The position numbers were made by a program, and so were the translations under genes. A DNA stretch of 64,000 nt, from contig CM076151.1 in assembly GCA_038025085.1 (NCBI GenBank), positions 4,577,001-4,641,000 of the forward strand, given 5' to 3'. Shown in pieces: positions 49,376-61,904 of this stretch. Position 1 is the first letter of the stretch. Each line of letters opens with the position of its first letter. The DNA comes from Tetragonia tetragonoides. Lineage: Eukaryota; Streptophyta; Magnoliopsida; Caryophyllales; Aizoaceae. Under the pieces are notes generated by a model. The model did no database searches. It was not told the origin of the DNA and worked only from the letters and a program-made list of their open reading frames with translations.

Positions 49376-49390
49376 TATATGAACTTCCTA

Positions 49391-49842
49391 GTTTAGGACA
49401 TGGGTGATGGACCTAATGGTGGCATAGAGAGGAGATGATTTTCAGTTTTTCATATTTCTAGTCATAAAAAGAGCAGAGTATTTTTTAATTTTATTTAAAT
49501 TTGAAGTATCCAATGTAGTTTGTGGCTAAAAAACTTTCAATCATTTAATGGTATCACTCTTTTTCTTCTGATAATAAAAATAATTATAGTATATTACTAT
49601 TGTGATGTGAAAGAAGTTAACAACTAGGCAACCACCTCATTTTTCCTATATAATTTCTCTAAGAATCTAACCCAATTACATTATAAAAAAAGATATATTG
49701 GTCTTTCTAAAGGAAGGCGCCTAATAAAGTTGATGGAGTACGTACTATAGAAAATGCATAAATAAATATACATGATATATAAGATGATGATGTAGTAGAT
49801 GGTACTTCTTGTTAACCTGTTAGGCATTAAGTATACAGCTCG
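49391..49842. other. AT-rich spacer
   Basis: No feature recognised. Confidence 0.4.
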
Positions 49843-49977
49843 TTTTGTGTGGACTTAGTCCACTGTAGATCAAATGGTAAATTAAGGATATAGTTCAAAT
49901 CTTTTAGGGACATGAGAGATATTTTTTTAAAAAAAAATTGATCTTTGATCAACCGTGAACCGCTAAGTCCACGCAAA
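49843..49977. mobile_element. MITE copy 2 (TTTTGTGTGGACTTAG ends)
   Basis: Begins TTTTGTGTGGACTTAGTCCA and ends CTAAGTCCACGCAAA, the same termini as the element at 38890-39107. The interior is unrelated AT-rich sequence of about 80 bp. The right arm contains an inserted ttgatctttgatcaa palindrome. No target duplication seen. Confidence 0.65.
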
Positions 49978-52744
49978 GTATGTATATACGTGCCCAAAGT
50001 GTAGTTCAGTGAGATTTTTCGTATTGCTTTGAAATCTGGGTGTACGTAGGAGATATCAAGGATGTTCCTACGATGTTGGTTATTGATCGCGTTCGTTAAT
50101 ATGTATTGTAGGAAGCTCTATACATACAGTTACTTTAGAATGCAAAGTGCAGTCCAAATAAAAACATGACACATATAATACACTCATAAAAGAGAAAGGA
50201 AAAATAATCATTTTGCTTTACAAATGTATATATGTCACACTTTTTATTTACGGACAATTAACACTATCACCCTAAGATTGCAAATAACACATCTCATATG
50301 TCTCGAGTGTACTAATTTAAATTTTACACTACATACCGCGATAAAGCTAATTAATTAAGAACACTGCACGTGTACACCTACATATGAACGAAACTCCTAA
50401 CATTAATAACCTCTCCTCACCCCCATCGAACAAGTAATCTCTCTTTAGTCTACATTACACATAAAGAAACACAAAGCACCATCTAATCTGTATTGCTTAT
50501 TGCTTATCCTAGATTCAAGGACCACATTTTGTGGTGATCACAATTCACAAATCAAATTATTAGTACTAATTAATTATAGTTTCATGATAATTACATTAGA
50601 AAGATCTTATACAAATGAGTTCTAACTTATCACGTACTTGAGTACTTGTACGTAATGTAAAGATAATTATCTATTCTTTTTCAAACCTTTGAATTATAAG
50701 TTGACTTCATGCATAATTCTACGATCTCAGGGCCACCAAAAGTCTTTCTCTTCTAAAATAATTCAACTCAATGTTATCTCCTTACTACGCTGAGTGTACC
50801 TAAATCAGCTGGTACTCTGGTAGTCTTCTTTGCCCATGACAATATGAAGTAATGAAATCATTTTCTGTTCTTTTTTTCACCCTGTTTTTTAGTGTTGCCG
50901 TCGAAGAGGGAAGAACGCGTGCTTCAACAGAACCCAAAAGGCCAAAATAATCCCAAACCTCGAATTACATCAATCCGGATCATGAACAGAGGATCCTCGC
51001 GACCATAATCAAGCTAAGTCAGAATCCATCGTAAAAGCTAAAACTAATTAGCAATAAGAGAAATAACCTACTTAAGTTATATATTGATGTTTTTCCCTTG
51101 ATTAATTTTTCCGATGTGGAACACTAGTCCTCACTCTCTTATACGGAATAAGCTTTTTGCAAACTCTTAGGCAAATGAAGTCAAGAAATTACCCCTCCCG
51201 GCCCTCGCCGGGGATGAGTTAGTAAGCTCCAACCTTGATTAATTAAAGATATAAAACACTTTCCGTAAATTTCACGCTTACGAGATTAACTTGTTCGCTG
51301 TCATCATGATGGCTTGACGGGATAATTTTTGGTTGATTAGGAAGCAAAATCTGAATTGGCAATGTGCAATCACTTAAAGTTATGTTTAGACTTAGATATT
51401 GCTTGGAAATTGGAATGCTTAACTATATATGCACAAATATAAATTAATAGAAAAAATTACGAGGAAACATCTATTATGTTTCACAATTGTATACAAATGT
51501 CTATCTAAACAACATTTGTAGGGAAATACTTAGGAAATGTTCTCATTAGTCATTCTCATAATTTTATTACTTATATTCAGTCCAGTTCATTCAATTTATG
51601 TGTAACTTATTACTCATATAAGTAAAATTTCATTTTGAAATACATTCATGATAATATTTACGTGATTGGAAAGACTTCAAAACATACTTTTAAATAAGTC
51701 CAATATTAAATATATTTGGATGAGTTTTAAATATATAAAAATCAAGTTTAAAAAATCGATTTAATTGTATACAGTTCAGTTTAATTCTGTTTATTTTAAT
51801 GAGCAACAAAACCTCCCAAAAGAAAATCAGCGATTTTTATACGAAACGACAAGAACTTCTATAAGACCGTTTTCCGAAATATAATTAGCTGTCGTCGATT
51901 AACAAAACAAAAATAGTAGAGTATGAAACTGTAACTTTGTGACCCTTGTATGCTTTGAGGGGCCACCGTTAAATCAGTGACAAGCAAAGTAGACTATGAT
52001 TTCTGGGAGTGGTGGGTCTTAGATGTGTTTTCCGACACTTACTAACTGGATGTTTAGGATTAGGAAATCATACCCTCCATAAATATCTTAACTTAACTTT
52101 ATTACTCATTAATTAAATCCTTAATTAAATCAAATTAAATACCCACTATCTCTAGACAGCAAATGAACTGGATAAGATTTGAGATTTAACTTTTGATTAT
52201 GATGATGATGTTATCTCCAGCTACATTTTTTGTATTGTAGCTGTAATTGCTCTCATGCTTATCGATTCCAGTAATGTAATATTGGTTGGTTGCCTAAATG
52301 TTTAAAAATTTGCTCAACGGATAGATATATTTCTTAAATTTGACAACCTTTTCCAGGAAAAGAATGAAGGATTAATTTATTTAGTTTGATTTTAATGTAT
52401 TCATGAGTATCTCATGCACTAGTGCGGAATACTTTGATAGTGATTCGACTATTTGTATGTAGAAGAATCAAGTGCTGTTAGATCTCATAATGAAATACGA
52501 GTACAATCAAAGGAATAAGAATATATTTGTGGTACTAAATTGCTATGTGCTACGAGAACCAATGAAATCGTGACTGGTGGTTAAGATTGAGATTATGGTC
52601 GTACAAGCAACAGGTTTTAAAACCTTTTTCAGAGCATTAAAAATACACAAGTACAAACTAAAGGGGTGTGGTTGAGTGCTAGTTTGAGACGCGTTTACCA
52701 TTAATTCAATGCTTCCATCCTCGTCTTGGTCACAAAGAGAGTGT
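49978..52744. other. AT-rich intergenic region
   Basis: No gene or element recognised. A less AT-rich patch at about 50890-51030 may be a remnant of transcribed sequence, but it has no open frame of note. Confidence 0.4.
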
Positions 52745-53340
52745 TCTTTTATAGTAAATTGAATTGAACTAACTGAAAATCACTAAATTGACACTAAATC
52801 ATCACTGAATTGAACTGGTCGGGTGAGTTTTTAAGAAGGTCCAAACTCTTCGACCCTTATACCAATCAGGTTGCGTTCCTAGAGTTGGCCATTAATTAGT
52901 AGTTGGGTTTAGGAAGTTTAAGCCTTGATCAAGCACTCAACTCCCTATGCATGAATTGGGCCCTGGTGCAGTTTTTGAATGTGGATTTTTGTACATTTAA
53001 TGATGATGTGAAACTTGGCCCATTAGGCAGTAGTAGGCCTTATTCCAGATGGACTTGAACACATTGAAGTGGGCTTGGAATACCCAATTTGGTCTTAGCC
53101 TCTTAGGATCAATTCTAAGTTCAGTTTGGTCCAAGATTTAGAAGGCCAGGTTTGAGTTCTTTTTTGGGCTCGTCACCTACATCAGAATCAGAAGAAACTA
53201 AAATCTGATCCCGAAGTTTCGTAGTGTGGTTCGCGTGATCTGCACATGAAACTAGAGCCCAATTGCACTCTAGATGTAACCGTCAGTTTTCAGTGATGCT
53301 CGATCAATTTAGTTCAATGATTTTCAGTTTAGAAATACAC
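52745..53340. repeat. Imperfect foldback pair
   Basis: A segment near 52750-52815 (with aactgaaaatcac…taaattga…atcactgaa) recurs in reverse complement near 53280-53335 (cagttttcagtgat…caatttagttcaatgattttcagtt). The arms are about 55 bp with several gaps. This may be an old foldback transposon; the ends are too decayed to define. Confidence 0.4.
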
Positions 53341-53588
53341 ATCTTATCTCATATAGAAAGTACGGTTTAATTCGGTTCAGTGGTTTTCACTCCAATTCAG
53401 TTTAATTAAGCCTTAAAAAACATATCTTTTATTTGAATTTTATTACTATGCTATAACTGGTGAAAATTTAGTTTTTACACATTACATGCACTAGGAAGCC
53501 TAGAACATTGTAATTTGGATGTAGGAGGGGTTACTTGAAAATATTTATATGTAAAAGAAAAAAAAAGGAGCATGGATCTTATTTTTTA

Positions 53589-54262
53589 GCGTAATTTGGT
53601 GAAAATCACCTGAAAAGTTCCATTTTTTATCCAATACCCCCTGAATTGTTATTATTTGTTTAGTACCACCTTAAAAGTTGATTCCGCCCAGTAAGTCACC
53701 TCTTAAATGATTTCCGGGCCAAATTCATTACATTTCTTCCCATTTTTCCCTCATGTATGCTTCATAGCTTTTAGTTTCCATTCCTCCCCATCTATGACTT
53801 CCCCTTCTCCCTTATCAACCTATCCATGACTTTCCCTTCTCCCTCATCAACCTCTCAAACAAGAAGACACCTCCCCCTTCACTCCACAACAACCAACATC
53901 TCCACCAACAACAACCCCATTCTCACTCCTGATCCTCATCACCACCAGTCCACCACCTTGGATGGGAAAAAGGGAGAAAGGGAAGCCATGGATGTGAAGG
54001 AGAGAGAAAATTAGGGAGAATTGTGAACTGGGGAATTAGGGAGAAGGGGAAGCCATGAATGGGGAGTCAAGACAAATTAAAAGCCGTGAAGTATGCGTGA
54101 GGGCAAAACGGGAAGCAAAGTAAGGAATTTGGCCTGAAAATCACTTAAGGGGTGACTCACAAGGCGGAATCAACTTTTAATGTGGTACTGAACAAATAAG
54201 AACAATTTAGGGGGTATTAAACAAAAAGTATAACTTTTCAGGTGGTTTTCACCAAATTGCGC
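53589..54262. mobile_element. Long-inverted-repeat element, Mutator type, 674 bp, 9-bp target duplication
   Basis: Perfect 9-bp direct repeats TATTTTTTA (53580-53588 and 54263-54271) flank an element that begins GCGTAATTTGGTGAAAA and ends TTTTCACCAAATTGCGC. The inverted arms extend about 190 bp at roughly 80% identity or more (for example gttgattccgcc and ggcggaatcaac). The C-rich and G-rich interior also folds loosely. A 9-bp duplication with long inverted repeats is the pattern of non-autonomous Mutator-like elements. No transposase. Confidence 0.85.
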
Positions 54263-54271
54263 TATTTTTTA

Positions 54272-54992
54272 TTGTTAACAGGTGCATATGTACAACCGTA
54301 CAAGTCAACAATGAAATTAAAGTCTAAATAATCGTAACTCTCAACAGTTCCTTTCATCATCGTTATCCAAGTTGATTAATAATGGATCAATTTCCAGCAA
54401 GACTTCCAAGATGGATTGGATTGCAACGTATCTCTTACACATTGAGATTCAGTTAATCCAACACTAGTTGGCATCTCGTCGATATGAACTTTTCATAGTA
54501 GATATAATGATTGGTTAACTAGAATATATGGGGAAGACAGCGACTAAATACCCACAGGAATAATATCCACCACTGAATTGGTCTACGCCAAAATTCTTTG
54601 GGGAATGGAATCAAAATGTGTACGTGCAAATAAGTTCAAGTTCCATGCATCGACAATTGAACTCATGTAGTCATATGTCTATATATGTACCGGGCGGGTG
54701 AACAAGGCGAGAGGCTTGACTTCTTCTGAGGGGCGGTTTGTGCTCGTGTGAACAAAATTCGTTACCAAACAAATCCCTTGTATTGCCTACCGACTATAAC
54801 TTCTCTTTCTAGTTCCTCTACGTTCTTCCATATAATTGGCATAGAAAAATTGTTAATGCAGAAATTGTTAATATTTAGTGGTTAAGACTGAGGTCCTAGC
54901 TAGATACATCATGTCACATGCAGATTTGAGTAGGTAAATTTATTATATGTCATATGTGCCTTCCTTAGCTTGGACGAAAAAAAACAAAACAC
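54272..54992. other. Spacer
   Basis: No feature recognised. Confidence 0.4.
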
Positions 54993-55000
54993 AATTACAT

Positions 55001-55364
55001 CAGAGCCGGCTCAAGGGGGTGGCCAGAGGGGCGACCGCCTAGGGCCCAGTCTGTAGAGGGCCCAAACAACAATGCAAAATTAAGATAAATAAAAAAAATT
55101 GCAAATACTAAACATGAAAAAGGGCTTGGTTCCTTGGTTGAAAATGAGTTTTGTTGCTCCTTACCTACATTAGATTTTGAGATCAAATCTCTTTGGCCTC
55201 CATTTTTCTATAATTTAAAATAATTTTTCATTCTTCATATCCTCATTTCCTAATACGGGGCCCAAATTTTATTTTATTTTTTGCCGATAAAACAAGTTAT
55301 TCATACTTAGGGGCCCTCATTTTTATCCCGCCTCAGGGCCTCAAAAACCTTAGGAACGGCCCTG
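55001..55364. mobile_element. hAT-type MITE with perfect 8-bp target duplication
   Basis: AATTACAT at 54993-55000 and again at 55365-55372 flanks a 364-bp element that begins CAGAGCCGGCTCAAGG and ends CCTTAGGAACGGCCCTG. The CAG-G-CCG-type termini and 8-bp duplication identify a non-autonomous hAT element. The GC-rich ends enclose an AT-rich middle; no transposase. Confidence 0.85.
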
Positions 55365-55372
55365 AATTACAT

Positions 55373-55967
55373 GTATACAGTACTTGATATCCATTTTGAG
55401 GAATTCTCACCACATTATTCTTGAGAGATATAGTAATACTTAAGTTTTTGGACAAATATTTTGCACCGATTATACGAATTAATATACCAAGCAAATTTAA
55501 ATTAAGCCCAACATGCCATTGGTGATAAAGTGATGATATCATCAAATGAAGCAGGTGGAAAGAAATTGAATGCCTTTTTCATAAGACATGGTCGTTAATT
55601 TGGAGTATTATGTCAAGTGAAATTGAATTATTAGTCTAAATTGTTATTACATGAGTAATATTCTACAGATGCTGCAAGTTGTACAAATCTGACAATTTGA
55701 GTACGTCATGTGAGTAATATTTTGTGGACATGCTAAAGAGCACACTTCAATTTACAATGACTATTGAATAAGGATATTATTAAAAAAATAAATTATATAA
55801 GCCGGCCTCATGCATGATACATGCATGATACTTGTGATTAGAAATGTGATATCAGAATACATGAAACTCATACATTTAATCAAGAAGGTGATATTTTTGG
55901 GAGACTGATAAAATAAATTTTTTACCAACTATCAATCAATTAAACTACTCTTTGATCCTGACAACCA
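55373..55967. other. AT-rich spacer
   Basis: No feature recognised. Confidence 0.4.
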
Positions 55968-56150
55968 ATTTTTTTTGGTAATCAAAAAGAGGGTGCAAGT
56001 GAAAGGTGACCGAGTCAGCATTTGCTATATCATGTTTGGACTCTCGTGTTCAACAACAAACATATTAAATTGACTGAACAATAATCAGCGCAAGCAGTGA
56101 CCCAATCAATATAGCACCAACAAGTAATTAGTATAATTCCTAACTAAAAG
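55968..56150 (-). mobile_element. SINE-like retroposon copy 2
   Basis: Similar to the insert at 40080-40258. It starts on the plus strand with a T tract and ttggtaatcaaaaagagg, and ends aatatagcaccaacaagtaattagtataattcctaa-like sequence. The minus-strand 3' end therefore reads CCTCTTTTTGATTACC and then an A run, a typical end of plant poly(A) retroposons. No clear target duplication found for this copy. Confidence 0.5.
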
Positions 56151-57438
56151 TCAACAGACACAAAACATGGGGGAATGAACAAAAATTCGAACCCATGACG
56201 ACAATTTGACAGCCAATTAGTAGTAGTATACGATGGATCAAAGTTGATCTAGTATAAGTTTCACAAGGTGTCTTGGCCGGGCATCAGCCGCCTTACAAAT
56301 GGGTGTCTTTTCACCGGACAATAGTGACTTACAATTGAGCAATTCCACATAGACAAGTAGACAATAAAGGGTGACGAATTTCAAGTTTCAGCTACTAAAA
56401 GACTTGAATGTTTCAGGTCAGGCAAGCTTCTTGTCCTGCTTGGTTCTTCATCATGGACGAAAAGTTTTTGGGTGGAAACACGTGCGTAGAAGTTGGACGA
56501 GGAATTTTAATCTTTGTGATTGAAAATGAAATGAAATGAAATGAAATAATAACACCACTAGTTTTTGTCCCAAATCATAGTTTAACTATTTGGTTTTTGT
56601 CGTCTTCGTATAGTAATTATCTGAATGGACGTTTGTGGGGGTGGCTACAAACATGCTAATTGCGTTTCAAGAACGTGATACTCACGTAGTCATCTTAAGT
56701 ATAAATGATAAATCAACCATATATAAGATGGGAACATTATTAGTCAAAAACTCAAAATGAAGTGAATTAAATTTTACCTTGTTATATAGCTAGTAGTTTG
56801 AGTAATCTTGGTATAATGATGTATATGATCATTAAAAATTCGATTAATTTTCAAATAATTTTTTATAATCTTGACCATGAATTAAATTAAGTGCTCATAA
56901 AAAATTATTAGGGGTATTTATGTCTAAAAATTAATTTGTCTTTAGACAATGGTCAAAAAATGGTAAGAGAGTAAATTATCAAAAAAAAAATGATCAGAGA
57001 GTACACCTTAGTGTATTTTTATTTTATTTTTGTTAAATATGAGTATACCTCTCTATATATAATTTTGTCAGACCTCTGTATATTTATGTGCTTGAACAAG
57101 AATGGCTTCCATATGTTTTTAATGTTGGTAAACAATGGCCGACATCAATATTTATGTGGTTAAGCTATGTGTCCAGTTTCATTGTATATATATTATGCTG
57201 GGAGTGAAACTTGGTAATTAAGGGTACACAAAACACAATACATATAACATAAAATGTCAACGGCATTGCATTTATTATATAACGGATAGATTTCTTAGTG
57301 TGATGTGATGGCTGATGAGTGGTCTGATCAGGTGATGAAAGGAAGAATCTCCAGTCTTTTAAAATGAAAATGTGAAGTTTAAAACTGAAGTTTATGAACA
57401 TGCGTGTAGGAATGATCGGGTATCCAATCGAATAACTA
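56151..57438. other. AT-rich spacer
   Basis: No gene seen. It includes a short (GAAAT)n run at about 56527-56547. Confidence 0.4.
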
Positions 57439-58915
57439 TTTTTTTTATTTTTTTATTTTTTTTTTGTGCGAAGGAGGACAAAGCTCTTAGAATTTATTAA
57501 TTAATAATAGCGGTACATGGCCTAGAGCGGCCTACAATATGATCAAAGAGGAGGGGGGAGAGACCCTCCGGGGGATTATCTAGCAAAGTAAAACTACTAC
57601 TAGTACAAGCATAACTATAGTTGACGAGCCAATCTGCAGCAAAGTTTGCTTCACGAAGAACATGGCGAACACGAACTTCCCAAGATGAATCAACCAATAG
57701 CGAGCGATATTGGAAGATGAGGAAGTAGTTGGGGTTCCAAGGATTTGGATCATCCCTCAAGCTACGAAGAACCGTTTCGAGTTGACTTCAAGCACAACAC
57801 GGTCAAAGCCTCCATCTTTTGCAATCAGTAACCCACGAAGAGCTGCCAAGAGTTCAGCCCTTACCGATGAGCACCATCCACATCTGAGAGCAAAGCCTTG
57901 AATGAATGTACCAGTGTCGGACCTGATGAGTCCTCCACCACCAGCAGACCCCGGATTTCCTTTTGACGCACCATCAGTATTAACCTTAATCCACCCACTC
58001 GGAGGAGCTTCCCATCTAACAAAGATGTCCTCTCGCTTGCGCTTCCCATGGGAGAGGGTTGCAACTCGCTTCTCATCAAGGACAATGTAGTCTTCAGCAA
58101 TGTTGCAGATAAAATGGCGGCGGTCAGTGGGGATGTCCTCGGGGTGTCCAAACGACCTAGCGTTCCTCCATCTCCATATCCACCATAAGCCAAGCGTGAA
58201 CACAGTTGGCCATCTACCCTCAGTGTCAAGATTTTTAATGATCCATTCTTCAAGTGTACCAGTAAAGAATTCCTCAAAGCAGCTGCCACACCTCTCCTGG
58301 CTTAGCACACCCACGGAGGACATGATCACAAGTCTCCGATGGATCACCGCATTCCCCACAAGCAGCACTAGAAGCTATACCTCGTCTCTCCCTGTTGTAG
58401 TTGCATAGAAAACTTTTATGAAGCGTGAGCCAAAGAAAGGTACGACATTTTTGAGGTGCTTTAACTTCCCAAATTCGCTTCCATTTCTCATGGGTGGGGT
58501 TTGCTTCGTCGTTGCGGATAATCTCCATGGCAGAACCAATAGAAAAATCCCCCGAACTCGTTCCTGCCCAGTACATTCGATCACGCCCATTGTTTGTGAT
58601 TACTTGATGCGTGGCAATTTTGTCCAGTACACTAGGATCCAAAAGGTGAGCAAATTTATCCCAACACAACCCATCCACTCCCCACATCTCCGCAACAGTG
58701 GCATCAATGATATCATCATCAATGGGAGCAAGTTTATAATTCGTGAGAGGCCCATTCAAAGCCCAATTTTGATGCCAGAATAAGGTGTTGTGGCCATCAC
58801 CAATTGAACCCATAATTCCCTTCCTTAGCGTAGCAGCACCATGAAGCACACCGTTCCACGTAGAGGAGCTTTCTCGTAAGGGTTGAGAGTTGCTATTGAA
58901 TACTAATTTCAGAAA
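57439..58915 (-). mobile_element. 5'-truncated, frameshifted LINE (plant L1 type with RNase H)
   Basis: On the minus strand a decayed ORF2 end can be followed from about 58915. It starts with SSSTWNGVLHGAATLRKG and a zinc-binding segment with CGECGDPSETCDHVLRGC, then WIKVNTDGASKGNPG, the start of an RNase H domain with its Asp, and VRHVLREANFAADWLVN, the domain's end. The frame breaks near 58280 and near 57765, and a stop follows. The element ends in an A-rich tail (57465-57439). The reverse transcriptase and endonuclease parts are missing, as expected of 5'-truncated LINE copies. Confidence 0.85.
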
Positions 58916-61895
58916 TCATAATTGGGTGCGACTTTTACCTAGGTCTCTTCAAAATTCGTATTAGTTAGCATTGTAAAATCGGATAATTTTGTACTTTACT
59001 AATTAAAAATAATAATTATAATATCATATAACCCAATATTCATGTTTAGACACACACATAATTTAAAATTCATCAAACTTTTGATCCAAGTACTTATCAT
59101 TGTAATCTACATATAAACCATGAGTACAATCCAATGAAATCAAGAAACATAACATATGATGGTACTACATGTCTACATTATGGGTTGCTTGACGTAGTAG
59201 AAAATCACTTGTGAGTTGGCAAATACTTAACGCGATAATATATATGCTACTACATCACTAATCATATACCCCGTATATAGTTAATAGTGGTCAAATTAAA
59301 AACATCACTTTAATTCAGTTCATTCAGATGAAAAGAACGGGTCGTAAAAATTGGATACACGCTATGATCATATAATGATAAGACAACCAATCTAAAAAAA
59401 AAAAAAAAAAAACTTTCCCACCTACCTAAAAAGAAAACCAAAATGAACAAAAATTTCCACCGTCCTAGTACAAATTGGCAAAAAAGTTGAGAGTATGAAG
59501 AGATAGTCAAGATTTGATAGTTTTGAGATGGAGGTGAAGTTGAATTGATTGAATTGGAGGGATAGATAGTAGTCCCTTGAAGACCAAAACGTCGAAGAAA
59601 ACAACAGAAGTCATAAGAAGATAAAGGAGGTAGTAGTTGTTGACTCCTTGTGGACTATGCTTTCCAAATTGCACACACGTAATTAATTTTTAAATTTTTG
59701 TATTTATTTAAAAGTGAAGTGTTCAGTGCATCTAAACTTCGGTGGTCACCAACCTTGTCATGTCGGCTACTCTCTCTCTCTCTTCTTTGCTCGACGGTGG
59801 CGTGAGCGTGACCTTGGGGGAGGGAGGTGGGTTACTTCTTTCCTCTCCCAACCAAAAAAGTTCTTTATCAATGCCTTTAATTATTTTTGTTTCTCTTTGT
59901 TTCTTGTTTTTTTAGTACGAGTATTATATATCACCTTCAATTAAAAACTTGTTTTTTATTTTTATTTTTTAATATCACCGAAGGGACTGAAAACAAGTGT
60001 TAAAAGCGTGTCACGAATTATTCATTTGTGCAAATTTTATACTCTTCTTTTGTTTTGTTTGTTTGTTGCAAATTTTATTAATTCGATCTCTATCTTGATT
60101 CTTTACATCGTATCGTATCAATAATGGATTACTTTACCTGGGATTTGGGAAGGAGAAAAGTTAAATCCCACTTGGACGATATGCGACAACTATGATAAGT
60201 TTCTAAATTGGTTTATCTTTCTAACACACAAAAATAATTCATAATGTAAATTAGCATAATATAGATTAGTGAGTTGTTTCACTTAACACCAAGTTACAAG
60301 TTAATTTTAGAATGAAACTTCACTTTTTTTTTGGCAACAAGAATGAAACTTCATTTTACTTATGTGCAGTCTATTAGCTACTATCCTCGATCCACAAATC
60401 ATTGTCCATTTCCCCATTCTCACTTTTAAATTTTCACAAAACTTGTTTAAAACGATCTTATTGTAAATTTTGATGAGACGAGTATCCCTGCTTATAATAA
60501 GAAATTTCTACATTTCTATATTATGACCCTGTTTTTTTGTGAGTTAGTCTCACACAAGACGATGTTATACCTGCTATGTTAATACCTCCTCCTACCATAT
60601 TGCTAAAATATTTCACTTATTAGGAAATGATGTCTCCCAAGATTCGAATACAGGACCACTTGATCGTATGACTCTCATACCATATGTGATATGTCGACAC
60701 CAACTCAACCATAAATCTAAGCTGATGGTTGAAGGTCCAATCAATGTTTTAATATTTTAGAGTTTTTATTTTTCAAATTAGATGTACTTAATTTTCTGTA
60801 AAAATAAAAATCAACGAGCCTGCGTCAAATTTGTGCCAGTAATTGAAAAACTAGTACTAGAGAAATCTTAATGAGATTAGCAACCGTTGACTATTTTTTA
60901 AGGGGGATCCGTTGACAATTTAGGGAGTCTGCTGTTGACTTTAATATATGCATGTAATTAAATGAAAAGTCTTAACATGAAAACTAAGAATTCTTCGTAT
61001 TTCACACCAACCAGAAGACTATACAAGATTACACAAGCTAAGCCTAAGAATGATAGATCTTGTTTGCCGGCCTTGAATTTTCTCAAAATTTTCTTCCAAG
61101 GCTCAGTCAATCAATGGCAAATGGTTTTACCGATGATAGATACCCAAGCAAGACCCTGCTTAAGAAGTTTCAAATTAAAACCACACATGCAAATCTTCAA
61201 CTATACCCTTTTGTTTCAAATTAAAGGTTGCATTTTTCTCTTCCGGTAACTCCAATATTGGATGGTTTCTACTCATAAAGTCAGTATGCATTTATTTCGT
61301 CCATGGACTGCTCTTAATATTATTTTCGTAAGTATTATTAAATCACAAACATATATATGAAGCCTGAGAAAGTAGTCATTCTGATCGATGAATATCGAAA
61401 AAAAAAAGAGTAAGATAGAGTCCCTTCAAAAATATGAAAAAAACATGGGTCAACTACTTATTTGCATCGCCTATTGAGTATTAGCTTCGCATTGGATGGA
61501 TCCATGAAGGAGCGAGTAAAATGTTTCAATCAATGGAGTATTCATTTGAAAAAATTGAATCCATAACCTTAAATAAATTATATTAGTGTAGAACAATTCG
61601 TACAAAGTATGACACTTTATTAATAGTAATTTCTCCTTTCGTTTCAACTCCCTTTACGTATCTAGACAAATGTCTCATGTCTGAACACACGATTAAGAGA
61701 TTTTCGACAGTGTTGTTATTATTTATTAAAATTAATCTATCTCATATTTTTTTTTAAATAATAATAATCTTGAGGAGATTTTATTTGAACAAGCAAACAA
61801 ATCTTAACTAACGATAAGCCTATTAAAAATAGGGACAAACGCAAAAAAAAAAAAAAAAAAAAAAAGGATTATACGCACATAAAATACTTAGTTTT
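58916..61895. other. AT-rich intergenic region
   Basis: No gene recognised. It includes a (CT)n stretch at about 59768-59784 and an A tract at 59394-59411. An open frame of 95 codons at 60962-61249 resembles no protein I know and has no supporting context. Confidence 0.4.
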
Positions 61896-61904
61896 TTTAT
61901 TTTT

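Noticed and set aside
49971..53579. Search for a gene in the long right-hand spacer
   Set aside because: Stops in all frames, AT-rich, and no exon pattern could be assembled.
53826..54014. 62-codon open frame rich in Ser, Thr and Pro
   Set aside because: It lies in the interior of the 674-bp inverted-repeat element and has low-complexity composition.
58418..58783. 121-codon plus-strand open frame
   Set aside because: It is antisense to the LINE zinc-binding region, which is clearly coding on the minus strand.
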